Positions 1-7,156 of a stretch of DNA of 15,602 nucleotides are shown here, one piece after another. The stretch covers positions 1 through 15,602 of the forward strand of contig DASQWR010000232.1 in assembly GCA_035640155.1 (NCBI GenBank). Reading direction: 5' to 3'. Position 1 is the stretch's first letter, and each line of letters opens with the position of its first letter. The stretch comes from JALYQB01 sp035640155. Lineage in GTDB: Bacteria > Actinomycetota > Actinomycetes > Mycobacteriales > Pseudonocardiaceae. A model generated the notes under the pieces. That model ran no database searches and was not told the origin of the DNA. It saw only the letters and a list, made by a program, of their open reading frames with translations. The translations under genes and the position numbers were made by a program.

Positions 1-591
1 GAAACGCTCTCGTTGGTTCTTCGTGGTTCTCAGCGCTCCCCAACGTCCGACGGCCCAGAGACGGCCCGGCGATGGATCAACCTGGACGATGGGCCAGTGA
101 ACCTCCCAAGATCCAGAGAAGCCCTCGATCGCGCGGCCGGATGCTTGACGACCTGGTGCGCCACGCCCACGACACGGTGGCGCTTCGCGACCGGTGTTGA
201 CGCTGGCGCTCCCGTTTCGCACCCTCCCGATCTCTGCCGTGTCAAGGAGGATGACGCGGTTCAAGGGCTGGCACGCAGGACCTCGCGTGCCGTCTGAGCG
301 CCGATGCTTGCCGGGTGGTGTCAGCGAGTGGTGATGGCTGGCAACGCTCCGGCTGCTTCGCTGCTGCCTGGCGAGTGCGGCGACGGCGCCGGGGGCGATA
401 GCCCTCCCAGCGAGGGCGAGCACTTCGGTGTGAACGCGGATCGCCGGTGACTGCTCGGGTCGACCGGCCCTGTTCCGACTGGTCGCCATGCTGTGTCGTA
501 GCGGACCGTGCGCGCTGGTGTCGGCCGTGGTGATGCCTTCCTGCTGCCTCGGGCAGCGGGGAATGACGGTGCGGTACGCCATGCTGCGGCC
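1..591. other. Region without a recognised gene
   Basis: I recognise no gene here. The open frames on both strands have the arginine/proline/serine-rich look of out-of-frame GC-rich DNA. A 42-codon + frame at 72-200 ends with a more protein-like stretch (LDDLVRHAHDTVALRDRC) and could be a gene fragment, but I cannot assign it. A weak hairpin (CCCTC, 5-base loop, GAGGG) sits at 402-416. The region may hold the promoter of the nuclease-like gene that follows, but no convincing -10/-35 pair or ribosome site was seen. Confidence 0.4.
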
Positions 592-1143
592 GTGACTACC
601 CAGCCCGTTTCTGCCGACACCGTCATCGCGAAATTACTCGTCGATCCAGTCTGTGCCAGCGACGTCCGCAAGCTCGCACCAGCAGCAGCCGGCCTCTACG
701 CCTGGTGGGGCAGCCCCGCCGTGCTCCCGGCGCTGACCGGACCGGCGCATCCGTCGACTCCGGACCTCCGACTGCTCTACGTCGGCATCGCTTCGAGGAA
801 GCTTCGCAGCCGGCTGTCGTCCAACCACCTCGGCCGGAGCGGCAGCTCGACGCTGCGCCGCACGCTCGCCGGCTTCCTGCTCGACGACGAGCAGTACCGC
901 ACCCGGAGGACTGACCGCGTCGTCCTTGTCGACGACGACGAGCGGCGACTGACGGCATGGATGGTCGACCACCTCCACGTGACGTGGTGCGAGCACCCGA
1001 CCCCGCGCGACGTGGAGAAGTCGATCATCCAATCCCTCCGGCCACCGTTGAACGTCGAGCACGCATCCGGGCCCGCTCTCGACCTCGTGAAGGCGGCACG
1101 GCGGCGCTACTACGCCAGCGCCGATCCACAGCCCGCTGACTGA
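592..1143 (+). CDS. GIY-YIG nuclease-like protein
   Basis: A protein of about 183 residues with the layout of a stand-alone GIY-YIG nuclease domain. A GLYAWW segment near residue 34 matches the GIY strand and LLYVGIA near 61 matches the YIG strand. Basic residues follow (KLRSRL, TLRR), and then VEKSIIQSLRPPLN near 141-154, where the family has its catalytic Glu and a conserved P-P-L-N. Family members cut DNA; the substrate here is unknown and no partner domain is visible. I chose the GTG at 592 because the 28 residues gained by starting at the GTG at 508 do not look like protein; neither start has a clear ribosome site. The gene stands alone on the + strand and is convergent with the MTHFR-like gene. 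It could be a remnant of a mobile or repair-related cassette. Confidence 0.72.
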   Translation: MTTQPVSADTVIAKLLVDPVCASDVRKLAPAAAGLYAWWGSPAVLPALTGPAHPSTPDLRLLYVGIASRKLRSRLSSNHLGRSGSSTLRRTLAGFLLDDEQYRTRRTDRVVLVDDDERRLTAWMVDHLHVTWCEHPTPRDVEKSIIQSLRPPLNVEHASGPALDLVKAARRRYYASADPQPAD

Positions 1144-1310
1144 GCATGCGGTCGTTCCGGACTCCATTTCTCCGCCTTTGCAGCGCCGACTACTTGACTG
1201 CCAGGCACTCGCGAAACCCGACGGAGCTGGCCGTTCGCCGCTCCCCCGCTGGTGGCGCGTCCGTGGCGGTCCAGGTCGGTCCGGAATGCGGCGGCACCGT
1301 TGTCGCTCAG

Positions 1311-2099
1311 TTAGTCACTCAGAGCGCGTTCGAGTCGCGCGCTGACCTGGCGGTAGCGACTGACGGGCACGAGGTGCACTCCTGCAAACGCCCCGGTTGC
1401 GCGGAGGTCGAGTATCTGCCCGCAGGCAGCTTCGACCCCAGCGTCAGGGTCCGCCGCGACGGCGTCGATGAGAGCGTCGGGGATCTCGATGTCAGGGATG
1501 GTCGCGCGCAACCTGCGAGCCATACCGGCGCTGGCAAGGATCATGACTCCGACATAGACAGGCAGCTCTGTCGGGTTCTGCTCACGCCAGCGCAGGAACG
1601 CCTCGACGGAGTAGCCGACCTGAAGGAAGACGAAGTCGGCATCCTGCTTCCAGGTTGGGAGACGGCGGTGGTGGCTGGCGGTCACGCCGATGTGGAAGGG
1701 CGCGACACCGGCGAAGGAGGGCTGGCCGGTGGCACTGCGCGCTTCTTCGATCATCGCGCGGACGGTGAGTTCGCTGGTGCGGTCCCCGACGGTGGGCTTG
1801 TCGCCGTGGACGAAGAGGAACCGGTCAACGCCATACGCGGCAGCGGTCAGCAGGTCCCGTCGGAAGCCGAGCAGGTTGCGATCTCGCGAGTTCACGCACG
1901 CGATGCTCTGGCCGCCCATGGCTTGAACCTCGTTCGCGACGGCGATGCTAGAGACGGTAGCCCGGCCGATGTGGTTGTCCGGGATCAGGAATGAGTCCGC
2001 GATCGGGGTAAGGACTCCGATCTGGTGCCGTGCGTGGGCGAGGTTCGGCCTGGTCGGCGGTTCAATCTCGCAGACCACCCGAAATCGCTCGGTACTCAC
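1311..2099 (-). CDS. Methylenetetrahydrofolate reductase-like protein (MetF family)
   Basis: A 262-residue protein that fits the MetF TIM barrel, the FAD enzyme that reduces 5,10-methylene-THF to 5-methyl-THF for methionine synthesis. CEIEPP at 10-15 corresponds to FEFFPP, with Glu11 in the catalytic position. SRDRNLLGFRRDLL at 71-84 resembles the CRDRN segment of MetF units fused to homocysteine methyltransferase. VHGDKP near 97 corresponds to the LRGD segment. It is shorter than typical MetF (about 290-300 residues) and may not be the housekeeping enzyme. The GTG start overlaps the stop of the small ORF upstream (GTGA), which suggests translational coupling. With the XRE gene further upstream it probably forms one minus-strand transcription unit. 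Family assignment is good; the exact substrate is an inference. Confidence 0.82.
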   Translation of the reverse strand: MSTERFRVVCEIEPPTRPNLAHARHQIGVLTPIADSFLIPDNHIGRATVSSIAVANEVQAMGGQSIACVNSRDRNLLGFRRDLLTAAAYGVDRFLFVHGDKPTVGDRTSELTVRAMIEEARSATGQPSFAGVAPFHIGVTASHHRRLPTWKQDADFVFLQVGYSVEAFLRWREQNPTELPVYVGVMILASAGMARRLRATIPDIEIPDALIDAVAADPDAGVEAACGQILDLRATGAFAGVHLVPVSRYRQVSARLERALSD

Positions 2100-2299
2100 G
2101 CCGAGACCCTACGGCCAACCGACAGCCCGCGACGACCAGGGGCGGCCCGCCCCCGCTCGGCTTCGTCGCTCACGAGAGGGCCCTGGTGTGGCATCCCGTC
2201 GACCTGGCGTAGCCCGATCACGCCGCGGACGGAGGGCAACATGCCGCGAAGATCGACCACATTCAGGTGTCCGGCGTAGCCGGCCCTGCCCCCGGCCAC
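2096..2299 (-). CDS. Small ORF overlapping the MTHFR-like gene
   Basis: A 67-codon frame in the gap between the XRE regulator and the MTHFR-like gene. Its TGA overlaps the GTG of the MTHFR-like gene by four bases (GTGA), a typical actinobacterial coupling arrangement. Third codon positions are mostly G or C, and the middle (NVVDLRGMLPSVRGVIGLRQ) reads like protein, whereas the last 20 residues are arginine/glycine-rich and less convincing. The only canonical start is GTG at 2299. A GGAGGG lies about 13 bases before it, further than usual. The protein-like reading continues upstream of that start to a stop at 2374, so this may also be the 3' end of a decayed gene. No family recognised. Confidence 0.35.
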   Translation of the reverse strand: MAGGRAGYAGHLNVVDLRGMLPSVRGVIGLRQVDGMPHQGPLVSDEAERGRAAPGRRGLSVGRRVSA

Positions 2300-2392
2300 G
2301 ATGCGAAGCTTGCCCTCCGGCCGCGGCGTGATAGCCCTTGTGGAGGTTGGCTCGGAAGGCCGCTGGCATCGTCAACCCATTATGTCATCAAC

Positions 2393-3787
2393 TCATGCCG
2401 CTCTTGTCGCACTCACCTTTCGTGCCATCTGGGCGAGCTGCCGTGCATCAGGGCTAGGCCGGGAATCAAGTGCCTTGATAAGGGGCGTCAGCCGAACCCG
2501 CGCCCGTTGGGAATGTAGCTGCGCTACGCCGGTGATGGCCTCGTTGGCTAAACGCAGCCCATCGGGCTCACCAGCCGCGAGATGGATCGTCGCTAGGGTC
2601 GTGGAAGCCTGGACCGCATCGCGCCGATGGTCACGGCGCCAAGTCCGCACCGACGACACAGTGAGCGCTTCGGCCGAGTCGAGCATCCCAAGATCACGGT
2701 GCGCCAGGGCGGTAACGTGGTCGAAGTCCGCCGCGTCGAAGGCATCGTCTGGATTCCAACCCTCACGGGCACGAACCAACTTGGCCCGCGCCGCGTCCTT
2801 GTGTCCGAGCATAAGCAGCGCGTGTGCGGAGTCAAGGTGCAGCCACGAATCGAGCACGGCCGCACGGGGATGCGTGGAACCGAGGCCCTGCCCTAGGCGG
2901 TACTGCGCCGCCTGCAACAGATTCAGGGACTCGTCAGGCGCATCGTTCTGAACCGTCATCGCGGCGTGGTAGGTCGCGTTGCTCACACGGTAGTTATCGC
3001 CTGCGCCCACGGCGAAATCCAATGCACGGGAGAAGTGCCCGCGGATGGCGTCGGGTGCGGCGCCAGAGTCGAACGCTGACCATCCGGCGAGGGTGTGTAG
3101 CTCGGCAAGCGCGGACCCGAGATCAGCCTTGACGTGCTTGTCACCGCTGACACCCATGAGTCGCGTCGAATGATGCGCTACGGCGCTGATCGTGTCGGCC
3201 TGACCGCCGTAGTGCCGCGCCAGCGCGCGCATCCGCTCTGTGAGGGTGCGCAGTGCCTCGACGTCGCTGGCGGTGATCTTGGACGGCAATGGGGTCGGCA
3301 CGGGCGGCCGGAGCGGGTCCATCGGTGTGAGCTTCTCGGGGGGTACCACAAAGCCCCACACGGCGGCGGGCACCATGCCCATGACGGCGTTGAGGAACCT
3401 GCGTCTCTGCATTGCTTCATCGACCTCCGGTACTGCTACCCCGTCGTCTCCATCGTAAGCGGTCGCGTGCGGCCCGTCGGTGTACGCGAGGCCCATCCGC
3501 TCGCGGGGGACGCCGAGGCCCTGGGCGATCCTGACCAGTAGGTCGTAGGACAGCACCTGTCGTCCGCCGATGATCTCCGAGACCTCGGACTGCGACATGC
3601 CCACCAGGGCAGCGATCGTCCGGTAGCTGACCCCGGTGGCCTTGACCGCGCGGAAAAGTCCGCCAACGTCCCGATCCGCCAGGATGCGACGCATCTCGGG
3701 GCTGTCGAACAGCCGCGGATCGACCGGCGGCGCCGGAGGGACAGCGGCGGCACTCCTGGCGATCTTCTCAGCGTGGCCGTAGCTCAT
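2393..3787 (-). CDS. XRE-family regulator with long helical C-terminal domain
   Basis: About 464 residues. The N-terminal helix-turn-helix lies near 43-97: VSYRTIAALVGMSQSEVSEI, then IAQGLGVPRERM, a classic XRE pattern. Next comes an RRRFLNAVMGMVPAAVWGF stretch, a twin-arginine-like sequence often seen in this regulator type, then a proline-rich linker, then about 280 residues of alanine/leucine-rich helical pairs resembling TPR repeats. Such proteins bind DNA and sense an unknown signal through the helical part. I prefer the ATG at 3787, preceded by GGTGA at 5 bases, over the GTG at 3796. Inverted repeats with AGCGGT arms cover the start region and suggest autoregulation. The gene lies upstream of the small ORF and the MTHFR-like gene on the same strand, its likely targets. 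Confidence 0.85.
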   Translation of the reverse strand: MSYGHAEKIARSAAAVPPAPPVDPRLFDSPEMRRILADRDVGGLFRAVKATGVSYRTIAALVGMSQSEVSEIIGGRQVLSYDLLVRIAQGLGVPRERMGLAYTDGPHATAYDGDDGVAVPEVDEAMQRRRFLNAVMGMVPAAVWGFVVPPEKLTPMDPLRPPVPTPLPSKITASDVEALRTLTERMRALARHYGGQADTISAVAHHSTRLMGVSGDKHVKADLGSALAELHTLAGWSAFDSGAAPDAIRGHFSRALDFAVGAGDNYRVSNATYHAAMTVQNDAPDESLNLLQAAQYRLGQGLGSTHPRAAVLDSWLHLDSAHALLMLGHKDAARAKLVRAREGWNPDDAFDAADFDHVTALAHRDLGMLDSAEALTVSSVRTWRRDHRRDAVQASTTLATIHLAAGEPDGLRLANEAITGVAQLHSQRARVRLTPLIKALDSRPSPDARQLAQMARKVSATRAA

Positions 3788-3833
3788 AGCGGTCACCGCT
3801 TCCGCTCGGTGTGTTAGCGGTCACGGTACCGCT
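3788..3833 (-). promoter_or_regulatory. Candidate promoter with two AGCGGT inverted repeats
   Basis: Two inverted repeats share the same half-site. AGCGGT-C-ACCGCT is at 3788-3800, just before the regulator ATG, and AGCGGT-CACGGT-ACCGCT is at 3816-3833. Between them on the minus strand is TAACAC (3811-3816), a possible -10 element at a suitable distance from the ATG; no clear -35 was seen. Repeats flanking a -10 box immediately before an XRE gene are what an autoregulatory operator would look like. That role is inferred. Confidence 0.45.
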
Positions 3834-3872
3834 CGAATGAGTGACGAACACGCCGACCCGGGACAAGTAGAA

Positions 3873-3896
3873 CGCCCCGGCATCACTGCCGGGGCG
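3873..3896 (-). terminator. Hairpin terminator
   Basis: A perfect 10-base-pair GC-rich stem (CGCCCCGGCA / TGCCGGGGCG) with a 4-base loop. On the minus strand it is followed by TTCTACTTGT, a weak T-rich tract, so it probably ends transcription coming from above 3900 and insulates the regulator promoter at 3788-3833. Confidence 0.6.
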
Positions 3897-3919
3897 CCCC
3901 CGAGTCGATCTTCGGCGGT

Positions 3920-4069
3920 TCAGCCGATGGCCACGAGGGAGCTTGGCGAACGCGCGTCGAGCACCTCCGGTCTGAGCCTGATGTCGATCTCCACGGAGGC
4001 ACACTCGGGGCACAGGAGGCCGACAAACGGTGCTAGCGGCTGACAAGCAGCGTCGGTTGTTTCCGCAGC
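3920..4069 (-). pseudogene. Remnant of small CxxC-containing ORF
   Basis: A minus-strand frame with strong G/C third positions reads FVGLLCPECASVEIDIRLR and then ends LVAIG-stop at 3920, 24 bases before the hairpin terminator. This is the normal place for a gene end. The frame has no ATG, GTG or TTG start. A neighbouring frame does have a GTG at 4094 and joins it if one base was gained or lost near 4030-4045. The CPEC motif suggests half of a zinc-binding site. No family recognised. It could be a frameshifted small gene or an intact one with a start I cannot see. Confidence 0.3.
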
Positions 4070-4188
4070 TCAGACCGGTGGTAGCGGTGTTCACGCTGGT
4101 CAGCGCGAGGCCGGAATACTCTCCGGCTTACAGGCCAGCTCGTCCGCCCAGTATTAGCACCTCGACGTCGCCACTCGTGCCCCCTAGA

Positions 4189-5273
4189 ACCTCACCCAGA
4201 GTCACATCTGGCCGGCGGTGGCGCGGTCCGCGAGCTCGATCGCGGCTCGGACGAGCACGGCGCCATCAAGCAGTGCCCGGTCATTATGATCTGCGCCGCA
4301 GACTGGAACCAGCACGGTTGGCCCACCGGCAGTCGCGGCCACCGCGCGGCTCTGTTCGGGTGGCACGATCCCGTCCTTGGTCCCATACACCACAGTGGTC
4401 GGCACCGCGATCCGGGCCAGCTGCTCGGCCACCGGGTAGCGGTCCCGCAGCAGCGCGCCGACCGGCAGGTACGGGTAATGTGCCCGGGCGACGGCAGCCA
4501 GGTCGACGAATGGCGAGCGCAGCACCAGCCCGGCGGGTGGGTGCTCGGTGGCCAGCTCGGTGACCACGGCCGCGCCCAGACTCTCCCCCAAATACACCAG
4601 CCTGGCCTGCGGCACCCGGCGATCCTGGGTGAGGTACCGATACGCAGCACGCACATCGAGCGCCAACTCGGCCTCGCTCGGGCTGCCTGGATTCCCGCCG
4701 TGCCCACGGTAGTCGAACAGCAGCACGGCCATTCCGGCGCGGGACAGCGCTGCCGCCAGCGGCGCCCGCAACGACCGGTTGCCCGCGTTACCGCTGGCCA
4801 CCAGCACGGTGACATCCCGGCTGGTACCGGCGGCGGCACCAGCCAGGCGCCGAGTTCCAGCCCGTCCGATGTGCGCAGCCGGACCTCGCGGGCGCCGGGC
4901 AGCACGTCGGACGCCGGGGGCACCAAGGACGGCTCCGGGAAGTAGATCAGGCGTCGCTGCAGCGCCCACCCGACGCCGACCAGCAGGCCGGCGACTAGGA
5001 TTAGCACCAGTCCGGTCACACCGAGAGTTCTAGCGCTTATCACGGTGGCCATGCCTGGCTTCGTGACCTGCCGGTCATGACGATGACTGCCACGGACGGA
5101 ACGAGATGCCAACCGTTCGTCTCGAGCATCTTGATCATCTTCCTCAACCCTTTACGGCATTCGCATGCCAAGCAGCCGGGATGAGAACCACGAGGTTATG
5201 GGTATCGCGACGGTAGCGGCTGTTGCTTCGCAACTGCAAGGGCTACGCTCTCGCCGGTCAATACGCTGTGGCC
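4189..5273 (-). repeat. Hydrolase duplication, copy 1
   Basis: Similarity to the 9452-10373 region starts just after the hydrolase stop (CCAGAGTCAC shared) and covers the gene. It resumes upstream in a block at about 5197-5273 (shared CGACGGTAGCGG, then ACGCTCT and a TACGC-GTGGC core), which matches about 10305-10373. Between start codon and block, copy 1 carries roughly 145 bases (5053-5196) that copy 2 lacks. I see no gene in that stretch. The copies are in direct orientation. Confidence 0.75.
4202..5052 (-). pseudogene. Alpha/beta hydrolase gene, frameshifted (copy 1)
   Basis: This is a close paralogue of the intact hydrolase at 9466-10290. The N-terminal part reads in one frame: an ATG at 5052, a membrane segment (VTGLVLILVAGLLVGVGWAL), then RLIYFPEPS and LELGAWLVP. 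The rest reads in another frame: DVTVLVASGNAGN, GESLGAAVV with the nucleophile Ser, YGTKDGIVP with the Asp, GADHND with the His. Alignment with copy 2 shows the junction at 4820-4834, where copy 1 has 15 bases and copy 2 has 16, so one base was lost in a loop before the beta strand that leads to the oxyanion region. The catalytic residues remain, so the break is recent or a sequencing error. If intact it would be a membrane-anchored serine hydrolase of Bem46-like type, substrate unknown. Confidence 0.82.
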
Positions 5274-5340
5274 TCGAGCGGCTGAGTTCGTCGTAGGTCC
5301 GTCCGTGGCCCGCTCACTCCGGTCGCGGACGCAGCGCACG

Positions 5341-5459
5341 GAGCTGCTCGACCGGGACGTCGAGGTTCCACCCATACCCCGGAAGGCCAGGAGACGACCG
5401 CGGCGGGCGATCAGGACTCCCGCCGATAGTCATCCGCAGTCCCGGCCACAGATCACTAG
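5341..5459 (-). repeat. Duplicated 3' end of DUF5753 regulator (copy A, remnant)
   Basis: This stretch matches 6689-6815 closely, including GACCGGGACGTCGAGG and TCAGGACTCCCGCCGATAGT. In the 6689 copy, the part from 6769 onward encodes the last residues of a DUF5753 regulator on the minus strand. Here the same coding end is present but breaks off near 5460, and small indels put the reading out of frame. It is a decayed direct repeat of the regulator's tail plus its downstream sequence, with the transposase fragment following it. Confidence 0.7.
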
Positions 5460-5514
5460 AGCCGGCCGCCGCGCTGCCCGCGACGAGACCGGGCGGGCTG
5501 GAGTTCACCTCGTC

Positions 5515-5736
5515 ATGCCCGCTTGGCGGGAGCGGGGTGCTTACCATCTGTGGTGCCGGCTCGGGATCGACACCGCGATGGCCCGGTTGCTGGAAGGGTA
5601 CAAACTGAACCTGCGGGTGGAACGGGTCCTATTCGCGCTGGTGACCGACTGGGTGCTGGACCTGGCCTCGAAGCTGGCCGCCGCCCGCTGGGTCACCCGC
5701 AAGCGCGCCGCCGAGTGCGCGTGGATCCAGCGCGGA
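5515..5736 (+). pseudogene. IS1634-type transposase fragment
   Basis: The reading HLWCRLGIDTAMARLL followed by RVERVLFALVTDWVLDLAS and KLAAARWVT matches the N-terminal region of IS1634-family (IS4-like DDE) transposases, where a residue run of the type 'W..LGID.A....L' precedes 'ERVLFALV.NRAL.P.SKLA..RWV'. Full-length members have about 450-550 residues; here only about 70 recognisable residues remain and none of the catalytic DDE region. No terminal inverted repeats were found. The fragment lies between the DUF5753 tail remnant and the oxidoreductase gene, so an IS insertion and deletion probably helped to rearrange this region. Family identification rests on remembered consensus. Confidence 0.6.
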
Positions 5737-5816
5737 CTCACCTCTGGTAGTCCCGGCATCGGCCAGTCCCAATCTTCGCCCGGCAGTTGCCCTGCGCCGG
5801 TGACAGGATCGGGGAC

Positions 5817-6593
5817 ATGACGCACCCCATCCGGATCGGTCTCCAGCTCCAGCCCCAGCACGCCGACTACGCGCAGATTCGCGCAGCCGTCGCAGAGGCC
5901 GAGGAGGCCGGTGTGGACATCGTGTTCAACTGGGATCACTTCTTTCCGCTCTACGGCGAGCCCGACGGCAAGCACTTCGAGTGCTGGACGATGCTGGGCG
6001 CCTGGGCCGAGGCCACCAGTCGCGTCGAGATCGGCGCGCTCGTCACGTGCAACAGCTACCGCAACCCCGACCTGCTGGCCGACATGGCCCGCACCGTCGA
6101 CCACATCAGCGGGGGCCGGCTCATCCTCGGCATCGGCGCAGGCTGGTTCCAGCGCGACTACGACGAGTACGGCTACGACTTCGGCACGGCCGGCTCGCGG
6201 CTCGCCGACCTGGCGCAGGCACTTCCCCGTATCCGCAGCCGATGGTCGAAGCTGAACCCCGCTCCGACGCACGATATCCCGGTCCTCATCGGCGGCGGAG
6301 GGGAGCGCAAGACGCTGCGCTACGCCGCGGAGCACGCCTCGATTTGGCACAGCTTCGGCGACCTGAACACGTTCACCCGCAAGAGCGGGATCCTCGACGG
6401 CCACTGCGCTGATGTCGGCCGGGACCCAGGCCAGATCGCGCGCTCCATCGGGGTGTCCGACCCGCCTGCGGAGGTGGCCGACGGGCTCGTCGCGGCGGGC
6501 GCCACGCTGTTCACCATCGGGATCGGCGGCCCGAACTACGACATGGGCCTGGTCAAGGAGTGGATCGGGTGGCGGGACGCGCAACAGGGCTGA
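5817..6593 (+). CDS. LLM-class F420-dependent oxidoreductase, Rv1855c type
   Basis: A 258-residue luciferase-like TIM-barrel flavin/F420 enzyme. Segments seen are IRIGLQLQPQ (strand 1), FNWDHFFPLYGEPDGKHFEC, RVEIGALVTCNSYRNP, HISGGRLILGIGAGWFQRDY, IPVLIGGGGERKTLR and FTIGIGGPNYDM. This pattern is that of the Rv1855c subfamily (TIGR03560). Members use coenzyme F420 for hydride transfer in the cytoplasm; the substrate is not predictable. It is slightly short for the family (about 280-310 in some members), with the body intact. The ATG at 5817 has AGGA 7 bases upstream; the upstream ATG at 5787 adds residues unlike the family. It stands alone on the + strand between two copies of the DUF5753 tail, with an IS fragment just upstream, so it may have been placed here by rearrangement. 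Confidence 0.92.
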   Translation: MTHPIRIGLQLQPQHADYAQIRAAVAEAEEAGVDIVFNWDHFFPLYGEPDGKHFECWTMLGAWAEATSRVEIGALVTCNSYRNPDLLADMARTVDHISGGRLILGIGAGWFQRDYDEYGYDFGTAGSRLADLAQALPRIRSRWSKLNPAPTHDIPVLIGGGGERKTLRYAAEHASIWHSFGDLNTFTRKSGILDGHCADVGRDPGQIARSIGVSDPPAEVADGLVAAGATLFTIGIGGPNYDMGLVKEWIGWRDAQQG

Positions 6594-6688
6594 TCGCGGG
6601 AAGGATCGACAAGATGCCCGCCCTGAGCGCAGACCTGCTGCTGTCCGGGGCCGGCCGGCGCTGGCGACGTCGAGCTGCTGCTCGGGCG

Positions 6689-6815
6689 GAGCTGCCCGAC
6701 CGGGACGTCGAGGGCCACCCTTACCTCGGCGGGTACCCGGAAGGTCAGGGGACGATCTCGGCGGGCGGTCAGGACTCCCGCCGATAGTCGTCCGCGATCC
6801 TGGCCACTAGATCAC
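6689..6815 (-). repeat. Duplicated 3' end of DUF5753 regulator (copy B)
   Basis: Direct repeat of 5341-5459, about 1.35 kb away. It includes the last codons of the DUF5753 regulator (DDYRRES-stop at 6769) and about 80 bases downstream of it. Copy B is 8 or so bases longer because of a small insertion around GGCGGGTACC. The repeats bracket the transposase fragment and the oxidoreductase gene. Confidence 0.7.
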
Positions 6816-7155
6816 GTGCCTGTCCGCCCCACATGGCGACTGCGGCAAGCCTATCGAACAGGCCGCGAAAATGGCGGATGTCCGCAGGCTCGGTGAGGCT
6901 CGCCGCGGCAACTTCCAGTCCGACGACGACCGCCTTGTCGTCGTAGATGTGGAAGCTCGTCCCGGCGACCACGTCAACCGCTCGGCTGGCGGGAATGACC
7001 CCGAGCTGGACGTTGGGTTGTGAGCTGGCCCGCGCCATGCTCTCGACCTGATCGGCCATGACTGCTGTTGATCCGACACGCAGTCGCAGCGAGCCCTCGG
7101 TCTGGATCAGGATGTTCTCGCGGCCCGGCTCGGCCAGGAGCCGGTGCGACGGCTG
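6769..7155 (-). pseudogene. DUF5753 (XRE regulator C-terminal half), 5'-truncated
   Basis: About 128 residues that match the second half of actinobacterial XRE-DUF5753 regulators: HRLLAEPGRENILIQTEGSL, then RLRVGS, PNVQLGVIPAS, TSFHIYDDKAVVVGLE, then FRGLFDRLAAVAMWGGQARD. Whole proteins have about 270-290 residues, with the DNA-binding helix-turn-helix first. Here the similarity begins abruptly at 7155, two bases from the GNAT stop codon at 7157-7159, and the HTH half is absent. No start codon or ribosome site suits the remaining piece. It cannot act as a DNA-binding regulator. The loss seems to result from a recombination junction that brought in the GNAT gene. Confidence 0.75.
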
Positions 7156-7156
7156 T

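Noticed and set aside
1146..1994. 282-codon + strand frame opposite the MTHFR-like gene
   Set aside because: Antisense shadow; the minus strand has a consistent MetF-family pattern.
4118..4135. Hairpin GCCGGA-ATACTC-TCCGGC as a terminator
   Set aside because: Short 6-pair stem without a T tract in either direction; it could be chance in GC-rich DNA.
5541..6584. 347-codon - strand frame opposite the oxidoreductase
   Set aside because: The + strand gene has a clear family match throughout; the antisense frame has none.
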